DNA from: Desulfobacca sp.
GTDB lineage: Bacteria; Desulfobacterota; Desulfobaccia; Desulfobaccales; Desulfobaccaceae
DNA length: 64,000 nucleotides
Direction of reading: 5' to 3'
Assembly (NCBI GenBank): GCA_020725545.1
Contig: DYEV01000027.1
Span: forward strand, 124,001-188,000
Shown here: piece by piece, positions 46,847 through 55,916 of the stretch
Position numbering within the stretch: the stretch's first letter is position 1
How the letters are laid out: every line of letters starts with the position of its first letter
Notes under the pieces: generated by a model
Seen by the model: only the letters and a program-made list of their open reading frames with translations
Database searches by the model: none
What the model was told of the DNA's origin: nothing
Translations under genes and position numbers: made by a program

Positions 46847-47539
46847 ATGAGTGATATTCTGCAGCAATCAGCCCGGGACCCCTTCTGGTTCCGGGATTGC
46901 TTCCTGATGCGCATGCCCATCGGTCGCAAGGCCAGCAACTTGAGGGAGTTGTTACAAATCCTGCGGGAGGCCTCGGAGGATGTGCTCTACTATCACATTT
47001 TCCAGAGCCGCCTGGCCCTGACCGATCCGGAGATCGAGTACCCCAATGATTTCGCCCTCTGGGCTGCCAATGCCCTGCAGGACACCAAATTAGCCGAAAA
47101 GCTCAGCTCCTTTGATCCGTTTGAGTATGGGAGCATGTCCGCGGTGCGGGAAGCCGTCTTGGAGATCCTCGAAGAGTACCTCTGGGATATGCCGTATGTG
47201 CCTTGGGCCCGCCCGGGGTTTGAGCTCTATCTTTGCCAGGCTCAGACTGCGGTCATCCAATCGCCGACGCCGTCCTATACTCTGGCGGAATTCTGTCAAG
47301 GTCTGCAGCGGGTGGGTCTGGATTCCATTTATTACCATTTTTTTGAAGCCCCTTGGCGCCTGGGTGTCAGCAAAGTGGACGACTTCTCCTTTTGGATCGA
47401 ATATAATTTTGACCTTCCCAGGTTGGTGAAAGACATCCGGCAGATTGACGTCTATTTTTACAGCCTGCCGGAACTGCGCGCCACCTTATTGGCCCTGATC
47501 AACGAGCACATGGGAGTCTATTGTGAACGGACTGCATGA
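46847..47539 (+). CDS. DUF5752-family protein
   Basis: The 230-residue protein has two similar halves, each with a YYHIF/YYHFF motif (about 46 and 163), and resembles DUF5752 proteins. The function is unknown. It overlaps the next gene, a TreT-like glycosyltransferase, by 17 bases. In this and related genomes such proteins sit with trehalose or glucosyl-glycerol genes, so a role in compatible-solute sugar metabolism is possible. GGGGAG precedes the ATG. Confidence 0.7.
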   Translation: MSDILQQSARDPFWFRDCFLMRMPIGRKASNLRELLQILREASEDVLYYHIFQSRLALTDPEIEYPNDFALWAANALQDTKLAEKLSSFDPFEYGSMSAVREAVLEILEEYLWDMPYVPWARPGFELYLCQAQTAVIQSPTPSYTLAEFCQGLQRVGLDSIYYHFFEAPWRLGVSKVDDFSFWIEYNFDLPRLVKDIRQIDVYFYSLPELRATLLALINEHMGVYCERTA

Positions 47540-48746
47540 TTATACGCCCATTGTCGGCCAGGAAGTTATTGAGCAGCTGCAACGGTTGGCCGAACGCTTG
47601 ACCAGACGCCGTTTCGTGCACATCAACTCCACCCGGACGGGCGGCGGCGTCGCCGAAATCCTCTCCCGGGCCGTGCCCCTGTTAAATCAATTGGGGCTGG
47701 AGACGACCTGGGAGGTTATCATCGGCGATCCCGAGTTCTTTGAGATCACCAAGGCTATGCATAATGGGCTCCAGGGCGACCGGGTGCGCTTCACGCCCCG
47801 GATGATGGAGCATTACCGGGAGATTAACCGGGAAAATGCTAAGCGTTTCGATTGGGAGGCCGACTTTGTGCTGGTCCACGACCCACAGCCTGCCGCATTG
47901 ATCGAACACCTGCGCCCCCGGGCCCCCAAATGGGTCTGGCGCTGCCACATCGATGCTTCCCGGCCACAGCGGCATGTGTGGAAGTTTCTGCGAGAGTATG
48001 TCATCAGATACGACGCCTCGGTCTTTTCCATGTCCAGCTTCGCCCAGAACCTGCCCCATCCCCAGTATCTGATCCACCCCTCCATAGATCCTTTGAGCGA
48101 CAAAAACCGGGACCTGACGGCCGGCGAAGTGCAGGCTGTCATGGATCGCTTGGGCATCCGCAAGGATCGGCCCATTATTCTGCAGGTTTCCCGGTTCGAT
48201 TCCTTTAAAGACCCCATGGGGGTAATCCAGGCCTTTAAGATGGTGCGTCGGCACACCTCTTGTCAGCTCCTCCTGGTGGGCGGGGAAGCCACCGATGACC
48301 CGGAAGGACCGGAAATTTTTGCCCGGGTCAAGGAGGCTGCGGCCGGTGACCCGGATATCACCATCCTGCTCCTGCCGCCGGACAGCCATTATGAGGTCAA
48401 TGCCCTGCAACGGGCCGCGGACGTCATCGTGCAGAAATCGGTGCGGGAGGGCTTCGGGCTGACCGTCACCGAAGCCATGTGGAAGGGAAAGCCGGTCATC
48501 GGCGGAGCGGTGGGCGGCATCGTCCTGCAGATCCGGGATTACCATACCGGTTTTCTGGTCCATTCTCCCGAGGGCTGCGCCTTCCGCATCCGTTACCTTT
48601 TGCATCGTCCGGAGATGGCCCGGCGCATGGGGAAATTGGCCAGGGAATTTGTCCGCCGCCATTTCCTCATCACTCGCCATATCAGGGATTATCTCACCCT
48701 CATGCTCTTTATCGATAACCCGGGCAGCCGGTTTATCGAATTATAG
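47523..48746 (+). CDS. GT4 glycosyltransferase, trehalose synthase (TreT)-like
   Basis: This 407-residue GT-B enzyme carries HINSTRTGGGVAEIL near the start, HDPQPAALI, WRCHIDAS, and the GT4 donor block SVREGFGLTVTEAMWKGKPVIGG. It matches trehalose glycosyltransferring synthase, which joins NDP-glucose and glucose to make trehalose, although the acceptor could be different. The GTG start lies inside the end of the DUF5752 gene, so the two are translationally coupled. The permease gene follows after seven bases. Confidence 0.85.
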   Translation: MNGLHDYTPIVGQEVIEQLQRLAERLTRRRFVHINSTRTGGGVAEILSRAVPLLNQLGLETTWEVIIGDPEFFEITKAMHNGLQGDRVRFTPRMMEHYREINRENAKRFDWEADFVLVHDPQPAALIEHLRPRAPKWVWRCHIDASRPQRHVWKFLREYVIRYDASVFSMSSFAQNLPHPQYLIHPSIDPLSDKNRDLTAGEVQAVMDRLGIRKDRPIILQVSRFDSFKDPMGVIQAFKMVRRHTSCQLLLVGGEATDDPEGPEIFARVKEAAAGDPDITILLLPPDSHYEVNALQRAADVIVQKSVREGFGLTVTEAMWKGKPVIGGAVGGIVLQIRDYHTGFLVHSPEGCAFRIRYLLHRPEMARRMGKLAREFVRRHFLITRHIRDYLTLMLFIDNPGSRFIEL

Positions 48747-48753
48747 GGAGATC

Positions 48754-50073
48754 GTGGCGGCCATTCCCAAACAGGAACTTTCCCTCTTTGACTCGACCTG
48801 CATTATTGTGGGCATTATTATCGGCGCCGGGATTTATGAAACCGCGCCGACGGTGGCCAGTTGTGTGGGCTCCACTACCGGAGTCCTAATCATCTGGCTG
48901 TTGGGTGGTAGTCTGGCCCTGGCCGGGGCGTTGTGTTACGCCGAGTTGGCCACCGCCCTGCCCCAGGCGGGGGGTGATTATGTTTATCTGAGTCGAGCGT
49001 ATGGCCCCTGGGTAGGCTTTCTCTTCGGCTGGTCCCAGTTGGCCGTGATCCGGCCCGGCGACATCGCCCTCATGGCCTTTATTTTTGCCCGCTATGCCCA
49101 AAAGCTCTGGCCGGCCGGGGGGCTGAATCAGATAGTTTGCGCCGGCAGCGCCGTGGTCGTCCTCACTGCCATCAACATTGTGGGCGTCACCACGGGAAAA
49201 TGGACCCAAAATATCCTCACGGCCACGAAGGTCCTGGGGATGGCGGTAATTATTGCGGTGGGCTTCAGCGCCCCGGCGCCGTTGGCACCTACGTCTGCCC
49301 CTCCCCCCCCATCCTGGGGCGGGGTTGACCTGGCCCTCATCCTGGTGATGTTCACCTATGGCGGCTGGAATGAAATGGCCTATGTGGCGGCGGAAATCAA
49401 AAACCCCCGCAGGAACATCGTCCGGGGGCTGGTGGCTGGGACGGTAACCGTCACCGTGCTCTATCTCCTTATGAATGGGGCCTTTATTGCCGCTTTGGGC
49501 CTGGGGCCCATGGCCGCCTCGCAGGCCGTGGCTGTGGACACCGTGGCCCGGGTCTTCCCCGACGCCGCGGCCCGGGCTATCGCCGTGCTCATCTGCATTT
49601 CAGCCTTGGGCGCGGTGAACGGCCTCATTCTCACCGGGGCCCGCATCTCCTATGCCTTGGGAGCCGGCCACCCGGCTTTCCGCCTTCTGGGGGTTTGGCA
49701 TCCCCGCTTGGGCACCCCGGTATGGTCTCTGGCAATCCAGGGCGCCATCAGCCTGGGCATCATCCTGCTGGCCGGATCCTTTCTGGATACCATTATCTAC
49801 ACAGCCCCGGTCGTCTGGCTTTTCTTATGCGGCACCGGCCTTTCGGTGTTCGTGCTGCGACGCCGGGAGCCCGAACTGGCGCGGCCCTACCGCGTCAGCG
49901 CCTATCCTTTGCCCCCCCTCATCTTCTCCCTGAGCGCCCTCTTTATGCTTTACAGTTCTGCCACTTATGCCCTGGTCAAGGTCCCTTGGGGACTGATCTT
50001 ATTGCTCGGCGTGCTGCTCAGCGGGGCGTTGCTATATTATCTGACTGAGCAACGTTCATGGCACCAAGACTAA
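48754..50073 (+). CDS. APC-family amino acid/polyamine permease
   Basis: This protein of about 439 residues has 12 predicted membrane segments. The APC signature IIVGIIIGAGIYETAP is in helix 1 and CYAELATALPQAGGDYVYLSRAYG in helices 2-3. It is a proton- or sodium-coupled permease or exchanger for an amino acid or amine. The GTG at 48754 has GGGAG just upstream; longer readings start inside the glycosyltransferase gene. It is the last clear member of the DUF5752-TreT unit. Confidence 0.88.
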   Translation: MAAIPKQELSLFDSTCIIVGIIIGAGIYETAPTVASCVGSTTGVLIIWLLGGSLALAGALCYAELATALPQAGGDYVYLSRAYGPWVGFLFGWSQLAVIRPGDIALMAFIFARYAQKLWPAGGLNQIVCAGSAVVVLTAINIVGVTTGKWTQNILTATKVLGMAVIIAVGFSAPAPLAPTSAPPPPSWGGVDLALILVMFTYGGWNEMAYVAAEIKNPRRNIVRGLVAGTVTVTVLYLLMNGAFIAALGLGPMAASQAVAVDTVARVFPDAAARAIAVLICISALGAVNGLILTGARISYALGAGHPAFRLLGVWHPRLGTPVWSLAIQGAISLGIILLAGSFLDTIIYTAPVVWLFLCGTGLSVFVLRRREPELARPYRVSAYPLPPLIFSLSALFMLYSSATYALVKVPWGLILLLGVLLSGALLYYLTEQRSWHQD

Positions 50074-50252
50074 AGATTGGCGTGATATTTCACCCTCGGG
50101 CCAGCCGGAACATTTTAACCTGCACCGGTTGACGAACCAGCTTTATGGTATTACCATTTCGGAAGGATAAATCTGCCATCGGGACCGTTTTCCACCAGTG
50201 CAAGTGCACAACGGCCTTATGGCGAATGTTGCAGCAAGCGAGGAAACATATT

Positions 50253-50519
50253 ATGTTAGATGCATATGGCACCGGTCTGGATCCCCTGCCCCAAGAAGAA
50301 GTCCTGGGAGTTCCCTTGGTGGCAGTTTTCCCCCATCCCTTGCATGGCCGGCTCATTGAGCGGGTGGTGCTGATGGTGAGCAATACCATCAATTTCAAGG
50401 GCACCAGATATAAGTACAGTTGGAAACACAATGGCGAGGTCTACTATATCCCCAAAGCCCTGGAGCCGGAAACACAGAGTTTGGGACGGATAGCCCCCTA
50501 CCCCGGCGAAGATGATTAA
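50253..50519 (+). CDS. Small hypothetical protein
   Basis: An open frame of 88 residues starts at an ATG with GAGG nine bases upstream. The product is mixed (PLVAVFPHPLHGRLIERVVLMVSNTI, KYSWKHNGEVYYIPKAL), with no signal peptide and no recognised domain. It may be a real short gene between the permease and the terminator; a frame starting at 50145 would be longer but has no ribosome site. Confidence 0.45.
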   Translation: MLDAYGTGLDPLPQEEVLGVPLVAVFPHPLHGRLIERVVLMVSNTINFKGTRYKYSWKHNGEVYYIPKALEPETQSLGRIAPYPGEDD

Positions 50520-50547
50520 CGGTTATCTCTAACCACTGACAATTCCT

Positions 50548-50578
50548 ATAAAAAAAGGGCAGCGGGTCGCTGCCCTTT
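50548..50578 (-). terminator. Strong intrinsic terminator of the Hdr-Met operon
   Basis: Eleven-base perfect arms AAAGGGCAGCG/CGCTGCCCTTT close on a three-base loop. On the minus strand they are followed by a run of Ts, 25 bases past the last gene of the cluster. It may also act for the plus-strand small gene. Confidence 0.85.
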
Positions 50579-50602
50579 GCGCGTGGCTTATAATGCGTCC
50601 GA

Positions 50603-53521
50603 TTAAGCCGACCGCAGGAACTCCTTCACCAGACGGTCCCAACCCAGTTCCGGGCATTGGCCAATAACATCATCGATGAGCCCACCACCGGCCTGCAGGG
50701 TGGCGCCCACCGCGGGATCCAACATTTCCAGGAGGCGCCCAGTTTCCTCTTCGATCCAGTGGGTGGCATCCTGGCCGGTATAGAGGTTATCCAGATCCTG
50801 GGGCAGATGGGTGGGGGCGACGACGCAGAGCCAGCCATCGCCATACGGGTCGTCGTGGGCCAGACGGGGGTAACGCACCACGTCCTTATTGATTTTTTCA
50901 ACGACCCCCCGAACGGGGGCCAGGACCCCGGCTTTGGCGCTCTGGCGCTGGATGGCCAGGGAGACCTTATCCCGCCGGATCTCCTCGCCGATCTTGGGCA
51001 GGCGGATCTCATCACTGGCGCCAAAGAGCTTCTGGGAGAAATCGTCCATGCCGACGCGTACCCGACCGCCGGTATCCTGGAGCACCCAGGTATGGCCCTG
51101 GTGCAGGAAGCGGGAGGTGGGGACTTTGATGCCGAAAACCTCTTCCAGGTGTTCCACCAGCTTTTCCAGCTGCACGGCCAGCCCCTCGGAGGACTGGAAA
51201 CCACTGGCCGGCACCGGCGCCCCCTGCAGGAGGATGTTGATGGCATCCTTGAGGAAGTGGCGAGGCAAGAAGGCCGTCCCGGGGCGCAGGCGGTCGCTCA
51301 CCATGGCCGTGGCGGTAATCAGGCCCTCCGGGCTCTTGGTCTGAAGGCGCTCCCCGGAGCGGATGCCCAGGCGTTGGGCGTCCGTCGGACTGATTTCGAT
51401 GACCACTTCCGGTTCACCCTTCCCCTCAAGGGCATAGGTATAAGTCCGGGGCACGGTGCGATGCTGCCGATAAGCTGCGCCGATGGTCAATAGGATGGGG
51501 TAATCCTCGCTGGGGGCTACTTCCAGGCGCCGCAGGTTGGCCATCAGGGTGTCCATGGCAGCCACGAAATCCCCAGGGGAGTTGGCTGCCAGGGATTGAT
51601 AAAGCAACCGCGCCGGTTCGATTCCCGCTTCCGCCAACATCCCCTGGACCTGTTCCACGGCCCATTGGGCACAGGTATTGCCGTGTTGGGATTTGCAGTT
51701 ATCGTGCGGGCAGCCCATGACCATGACCCCGGCCGCGCCTCCATTAAAAGCCTGGAGCAGGTAATTGGGATCCACCTTGCCGGCGCAGGGCACCTTGATG
51801 GGCGTAAACCCCTGCGGCAAAGCTGCATCGTGCAGCTTCACGGCGTTTTCATAGGCTTCCCAGGCCGAATTGCGGCACATAAAGGCCACAATCCGGGGGC
51901 TGAGGGAGGGATCCAGGCTGGCCAGCAGGGTGCCGATCTGTTGATCGCTGTAATTCAGCACCTGGATGGCCTCCTGGGGACAGGCGCTGGCGCAGATGCC
52001 GCAGCCCTGGCAGGCTGCTTCGTTAATGATGGCCCGGTTGTCCCAAGTAATGGCGCCGTGGGGGCAGAGGCGGTAGCAGGTGAGACAGAAGACGCATTTG
52101 CCCCGGGCCACCGTGGCCCGGCCCAGGGGCGCCACCAACTCCCCCTCTCCCAACAGGTCCCGGACCTCTTTCAGGGCCGCGGCCACATCCGCTACTGTTT
52201 CCTCCCGGCCCATAATACCCCGGGCCGGTCCTATCACATAGATCCCCCGGCGAGGCGTCCCGACCGGTTGCTGGTGGACGTTGCCCGTTTGCAGGTAGCC
52301 ATTGCTGCCGGTGGGCAGCCGCAGCAGTGCGGCCAGCCTGCCATTATCGGGACAGGCCTGGTAACATTCGTCATAAACCAGCAGATTGACTTTGAGTCCT
52401 AACCGTTCCCGCACCGAGGGTTCCAGGAAGGTAACCAACAGGCCGTTGTCCTGGGGTTGGATATCGGGGGCTTCGTCCAATTTCATGGTGATCAGGCCGG
52501 CATCATGGGCTTCCTTGATAAGCCGTTGCAGATCGGGCCCGGCCACTTTGGCGCTGCCCATAAGCAGATAGACCTGGCTGCCGGCGGCCAACATTGTGGC
52601 CGCGGACACCAAAGCCCGTTCCAAGGCCAGGGGATGACTCTCCCAGGCCAGACCCAGCATGATGGCGATGCTGGTCGGCCTCCCGGCTTCGCCGGCCAGT
52701 TTCTCTTCTAGGCCGGCCAAGGATATTATCTGGGGATGTGCCGGGATCCCATAGGCCTGGAGATCTCCCTGGGAGTGGAGTTCCGGGGCCAGGACCAGAG
52801 CGCCGACCGTGGCCGTCAAGCAGGCCTCGGGGGTATCCAGGCGCACCTGGAAGTTGCCGGCCACCCCGTTCACCTCCCGCAGGCTGGCTGACAGATGGAT
52901 CTGAATATTGGCATGATGCTGGATCTGCTGGATGAGGATGTCTTTGCCTTCGCCGCCATACTCCCAAGGGACCGGGCGCAGGTCGGCATGGGGACAGGCC
53001 AACAGCACCTGGTAGCCGGCTTTGGCCAAATCCAGGGCTGATTGTAAAGCCGCACCGGAATCGCCCCAAACCAGAACCTGGCGGCTGACGCTCAACTTCC
53101 GGGTAGTAATGGGCTGGCTGAGACTGGCCTGCACCGCGGCCTGACGGATGATGTCCAAGCCTTTGGCCGCCCGCCGATCGGGATCAGGTTGGTCCAAAGC
53201 CGGGGTCAAATCCACCGGCAGGAGCTGTTCCAGGTTTAACTGGAACTCTCCCAAAAGCAGTCTGGCGATGTCCGCCCCCCGCAGTTGCGGGTCCTGGCCC
53301 ACCAACAGCACAGGGTGCAGATCCGAGGTCTGCCCGAGGAAGCCACGGACCTGCTCTTCCTGTTCAGCGGTGGGACGGGCTGTGTCCATGGACAGCACCC
53401 GGCAATGGGGTAGGCTGGCCACCGCCTGGAAAAAGTTTTGCGGATCGAGCCCGGCCCGGCTCAGTTCCGGACCGTGCAGGAACAGGATATTCAACGGTTT
53501 CAATGTTTCTGAGAGATTCAT
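50603..53521 (-). CDS. QmoB-like HdrA/ferredoxin/MvhD fusion with molybdopterin-binding-like and GcvH-like domains
   Basis: This 972-residue multidomain protein starts with a region (1-140) that is not recognised. Residues 145-450 are an HdrA-like flavoprotein fold with a weakened dinucleotide motif (GDSGAA). Two 4Fe-4S sites follow (C476/479/482/486 and C504/507/510/514). An MvhD-type domain (about 541-665) has C549, C579, C604 and C609. Residues 690-765 (EISPTDAQRLGIRSGERL, DRLRPGTAFLPRHF) look like the Molydop_binding domain of molybdopterin oxidoreductases. Residues 795-905 look like glycine-cleavage H protein, with Lys863 two residues off the usual lipoyl position. It is probably the end module of the Hdr-Met electron path. 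The order of fused domains is unusual. Confidence 0.82.
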   Translation of the reverse strand: MNLSETLKPLNILFLHGPELSRAGLDPQNFFQAVASLPHCRVLSMDTARPTAEQEEQVRGFLGQTSDLHPVLLVGQDPQLRGADIARLLLGEFQLNLEQLLPVDLTPALDQPDPDRRAAKGLDIIRQAAVQASLSQPITTRKLSVSRQVLVWGDSGAALQSALDLAKAGYQVLLACPHADLRPVPWEYGGEGKDILIQQIQHHANIQIHLSASLREVNGVAGNFQVRLDTPEACLTATVGALVLAPELHSQGDLQAYGIPAHPQIISLAGLEEKLAGEAGRPTSIAIMLGLAWESHPLALERALVSAATMLAAGSQVYLLMGSAKVAGPDLQRLIKEAHDAGLITMKLDEAPDIQPQDNGLLVTFLEPSVRERLGLKVNLLVYDECYQACPDNGRLAALLRLPTGSNGYLQTGNVHQQPVGTPRRGIYVIGPARGIMGREETVADVAAALKEVRDLLGEGELVAPLGRATVARGKCVFCLTCYRLCPHGAITWDNRAIINEAACQGCGICASACPQEAIQVLNYSDQQIGTLLASLDPSLSPRIVAFMCRNSAWEAYENAVKLHDAALPQGFTPIKVPCAGKVDPNYLLQAFNGGAAGVMVMGCPHDNCKSQHGNTCAQWAVEQVQGMLAEAGIEPARLLYQSLAANSPGDFVAAMDTLMANLRRLEVAPSEDYPILLTIGAAYRQHRTVPRTYTYALEGKGEPEVVIEISPTDAQRLGIRSGERLQTKSPEGLITATAMVSDRLRPGTAFLPRHFLKDAINILLQGAPVPASGFQSSEGLAVQLEKLVEHLEEVFGIKVPTSRFLHQGHTWVLQDTGGRVRVGMDDFSQKLFGASDEIRLPKIGEEIRRDKVSLAIQRQSAKAGVLAPVRGVVEKINKDVVRYPRLAHDDPYGDGWLCVVAPTHLPQDLDNLYTGQDATHWIEEETGRLLEMLDPAVGATLQAGGGLIDDVIGQCPELGWDRLVKEFLRSA

Positions 53522-53543
53522 GGCCTTGCCTCCGGTTTAAAAA

Positions 53544-53652
53544 GTGGTCAGTGAGCAGTGGTCAGTATTCGGGAAACCGGTCTTGGTTTCAGGGAAAGTA
53601 TATTAAGAATAAAACCTTAACCCTTGACCCTGACCCTTCACCTTTGACCTTT
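53544..53652. repeat. Degenerate short repeats in the gap between qmoB-like and qmoA-like genes
   Basis: GTGGTCAGT occurs twice 14 bases apart (53544-53552, 53558-53566). A string of CCTTAACCCTTGACCCTGACC-like units fills 53612-53652. The 152-base gap has no gene. Confidence 0.55.
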
Positions 53653-53673
53653 CTGCCGATCACTGTAAAAGGT

Positions 53674-54918
53674 TTACGTGCTTGCTTCGAGATACTCCCG
53701 CACCCGTTGGACCGATTGCGTCGCCTGGGCGATGCACTCCAGGATGCTTTGCGGACCGGTGGCGGTGCCGGCCAGGAAGATACCCCGGTTCTCGGGCCCG
53801 GCTGCCAATCCATCCTTGAGGAAGCCATCCGGGGTTAATTCCAGGAGCAACATCGCCGCCAATTTCGGGTTATCCTCTCCCGGCCAGATGCCCACCGTCA
53901 GGACCAGGAGGTCCACCACCCGGAACAGGCCTTGGCCGGTTTCCTCGTCCAGAAAGCGCAATCGCAGACTGCCGTCGGCCGTGGCCATGAGGTCGCCGGG
54001 CAAGGCCCGGATCAGTTCAATCTCCTGCCGCAGCTCCTCCTCAAAGGCCTTGGGATCAGGCCCAACATTCTGCAGGTCCATGTAAAAGGTGGTCACCTGA
54101 CATTCGGGCCAACGGTGGCGCACCAGCCGGGCCAGGCGCAGGCCGTAGGCACAGCAGACCCGGGAACAATAGGTATGTTCCTGGTCCCGGCTGCCCACAC
54201 ACTGGATAAAGGCCAGGTGCCGCACCGGCCGGCCGTCACTGGGCCGCAGCAACCGGCCGCCCTCTTTCATCAGCTCTTCCAGTTCCCAGCCGGTAATGAT
54301 GTTGGGCAGCTCATAGTTGGTATAGTCGCCCCGGCACGGTGGCGAAGCCGGTTGGAAACCGGTGGCCACGATGAGACTGCCGGCGTCCACCTGCCTTGCA
54401 ACACCGGGCTGGGCCAGATCGATGGCCTGGGTGGGGCAGACCTCCTGGCAGCGCGTGCAGGACTGGTCCAGGAAATACCGGCAGAGCGCGGGATTCAACG
54501 CATAACGGGGGTGATTCTCGGCGGAGGCGGTAGTCTGGATAGCCCCCGGCACCGGACACTCTTCCAGACAAACGCCGCAGTCGTTGCACCGCTGGGGATC
54601 GATCACCCGGGGTCGGGACTGCAAAGTTAGATGCCACCCCCCGTTGTTAGGCCGGCTGGCCACTAATTCCGTCTGGGTATAGAGGGTCACACCCGGCGCC
54701 GCCATGAGATCCCGCAAACCCTGCTCCACCCGGCAGGCCCCGCACTTCTGGCAGGCATCGGTAGCCTTGCAGCCGAAGGTGGCCGCCTTACCGCCTAAGA
54801 AGGGGCTCTTCTCCACCAAAACGGCCGGCACGCCTGCCTTGCTCAACTCCAATGCCGCCGTGATACCGGCGATACCGCCACCCAGAATGACTACCGGCTT
54901 CATATCTGTCTTCTCCAT
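53674..54918 (-). CDS. QmoA/HdrA-like iron-sulfur flavoprotein
   Basis: The 414-residue protein has the length and layout of QmoA. An FAD fold VVILGGGIAGITAALEL lies at the start. A GCKATDACQKCGACR cysteine cluster (C50-C62) follows, then ferredoxin sites at C111-C121 and C146/154/157/161. The HdrA signature IQCVGSRD...CSRVCC spans C240-C256. It should accept or split electrons through FAD. A start six codons later (54903) is also served by GGAG. It sits between metF and the QmoB-like gene, so it probably pairs with the latter. Confidence 0.88.
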   Translation of the reverse strand: MEKTDMKPVVILGGGIAGITAALELSKAGVPAVLVEKSPFLGGKAATFGCKATDACQKCGACRVEQGLRDLMAAPGVTLYTQTELVASRPNNGGWHLTLQSRPRVIDPQRCNDCGVCLEECPVPGAIQTTASAENHPRYALNPALCRYFLDQSCTRCQEVCPTQAIDLAQPGVARQVDAGSLIVATGFQPASPPCRGDYTNYELPNIITGWELEELMKEGGRLLRPSDGRPVRHLAFIQCVGSRDQEHTYCSRVCCAYGLRLARLVRHRWPECQVTTFYMDLQNVGPDPKAFEEELRQEIELIRALPGDLMATADGSLRLRFLDEETGQGLFRVVDLLVLTVGIWPGEDNPKLAAMLLLELTPDGFLKDGLAAGPENRGIFLAGTATGPQSILECIAQATQSVQRVREYLEAST

Positions 54919-55034
54919 GGGAGTTTCCTATTCTTCACCAACCAGAAGGCAATTACTTGCATCATCCGTCCCTTCCTGGGGCCGGAGTCTGAACCGACGC
55001 GGAGGGAGGCCATGGTTCCCTCTGTAACCGGTGG

Positions 55035-55916
55035 TTAAATCCCCGCCTGCTCCAGGATGGCGGCCATGAGCTCGCCTTTGCCCCTGGCCTTGAGATACAC
55101 GCCGTCGGCCAGGTTTTTGGCCTTGATCTCTTTCAGGAGTCTGGCCGCCAGGGCCGCCCCCTTCTTTTCGATTTCAGCGGGATCGTCGGCCTTGAGTTCC
55201 TGGGCCACCGATGCGGGCAGGGTATAGACCTTGCGGAGCTTGCCCTGCAGGGCCTGCTCTACCTCCGCAGCCTTGGGAACCTTGACCGTGGCAATGATTG
55301 CTGCCCCAGCCCCCAATTTCTGCCGGAACTCTTGCAGCTTGGTCAGGTCGTAGACGGGTGCTGTGATTAAAAAATCAACACCTGCTGCTGTTTTTTTCTT
55401 CACTTTCAACAGTTGCGGCCCCAAGGGGTCGGCCTCGGGGATGGCCACGGCGCCCAGATAAAACCGGGGTGCGCCCTTTAATTCATTGCCGGCACTGTCG
55501 TGGCCCGCCATCATACCCTTAGCAATTTGCAATAACTGTACCGAATCCGCATCGTAGACCGGTTTGGCATCGGGGTGATCGCCTTGATTAACGAAATCGC
55601 CGCTGACGATCAGGACGTTTTCCACCCCCAGGGCCGCCGCGCCCAGCAGCTCGCTTTCCAAAGCCAGGCGGTTGCGGTCTCGGCAGGTCAGATGAATCAT
55701 GGGTTCGGCCCCCGCGGCTTTGACGAGCTGAGCTGCGGCCACCGGCGACAGCCGCATCTTGGCATGTTCATTATCCGGTATGCTGAAGGCGGTGACCCGG
55801 CCGTTGAGCGACTTGACGGGCGCCAGCATGGCCTCGGGGTCAATACCCTTGGGCGGTTTAATCTCCACTACGATGGGAAACTTCCCGCCTGCTAATGCTT
55901 CCTGGAGTTTACTCAT
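55035..55916 (-). CDS. metF: Methylene-tetrahydrofolate reductase, MetF catalytic subunit
   Basis: This protein of about 293 residues is a TIM-barrel flavoprotein interconverting methylene-THF and methyl-THF, the last folate step of the Wood-Ljungdahl methyl branch. VEIKPPKGIDPE, HLTCRDRNRLALESELLGA and NVLIVSGDF match the short MetF type that works with MetV. The ATG at 55916 overlaps metV by eight bases and has AAGGAG upstream. Without its own NADH domain it must take electrons from MetV/Hdr partners. Confidence 0.9.
   Translation of the reverse strand: MSKLQEALAGGKFPIVVEIKPPKGIDPEAMLAPVKSLNGRVTAFSIPDNEHAKMRLSPVAAAQLVKAAGAEPMIHLTCRDRNRLALESELLGAAALGVENVLIVSGDFVNQGDHPDAKPVYDADSVQLLQIAKGMMAGHDSAGNELKGAPRFYLGAVAIPEADPLGPQLLKVKKKTAAGVDFLITAPVYDLTKLQEFRQKLGAGAAIIATVKVPKAAEVEQALQGKLRKVYTLPASVAQELKADDPAEIEKKGAALAARLLKEIKAKNLADGVYLKARGKGELMAAILEQAGI

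Noticed and set aside
53612-53652. CRISPR-like repeat array (CCTTAACCCTTGACCC units)
   Set aside because: Units are only 6-8 bases, degenerate, and have no spacers; no cas genes are present.
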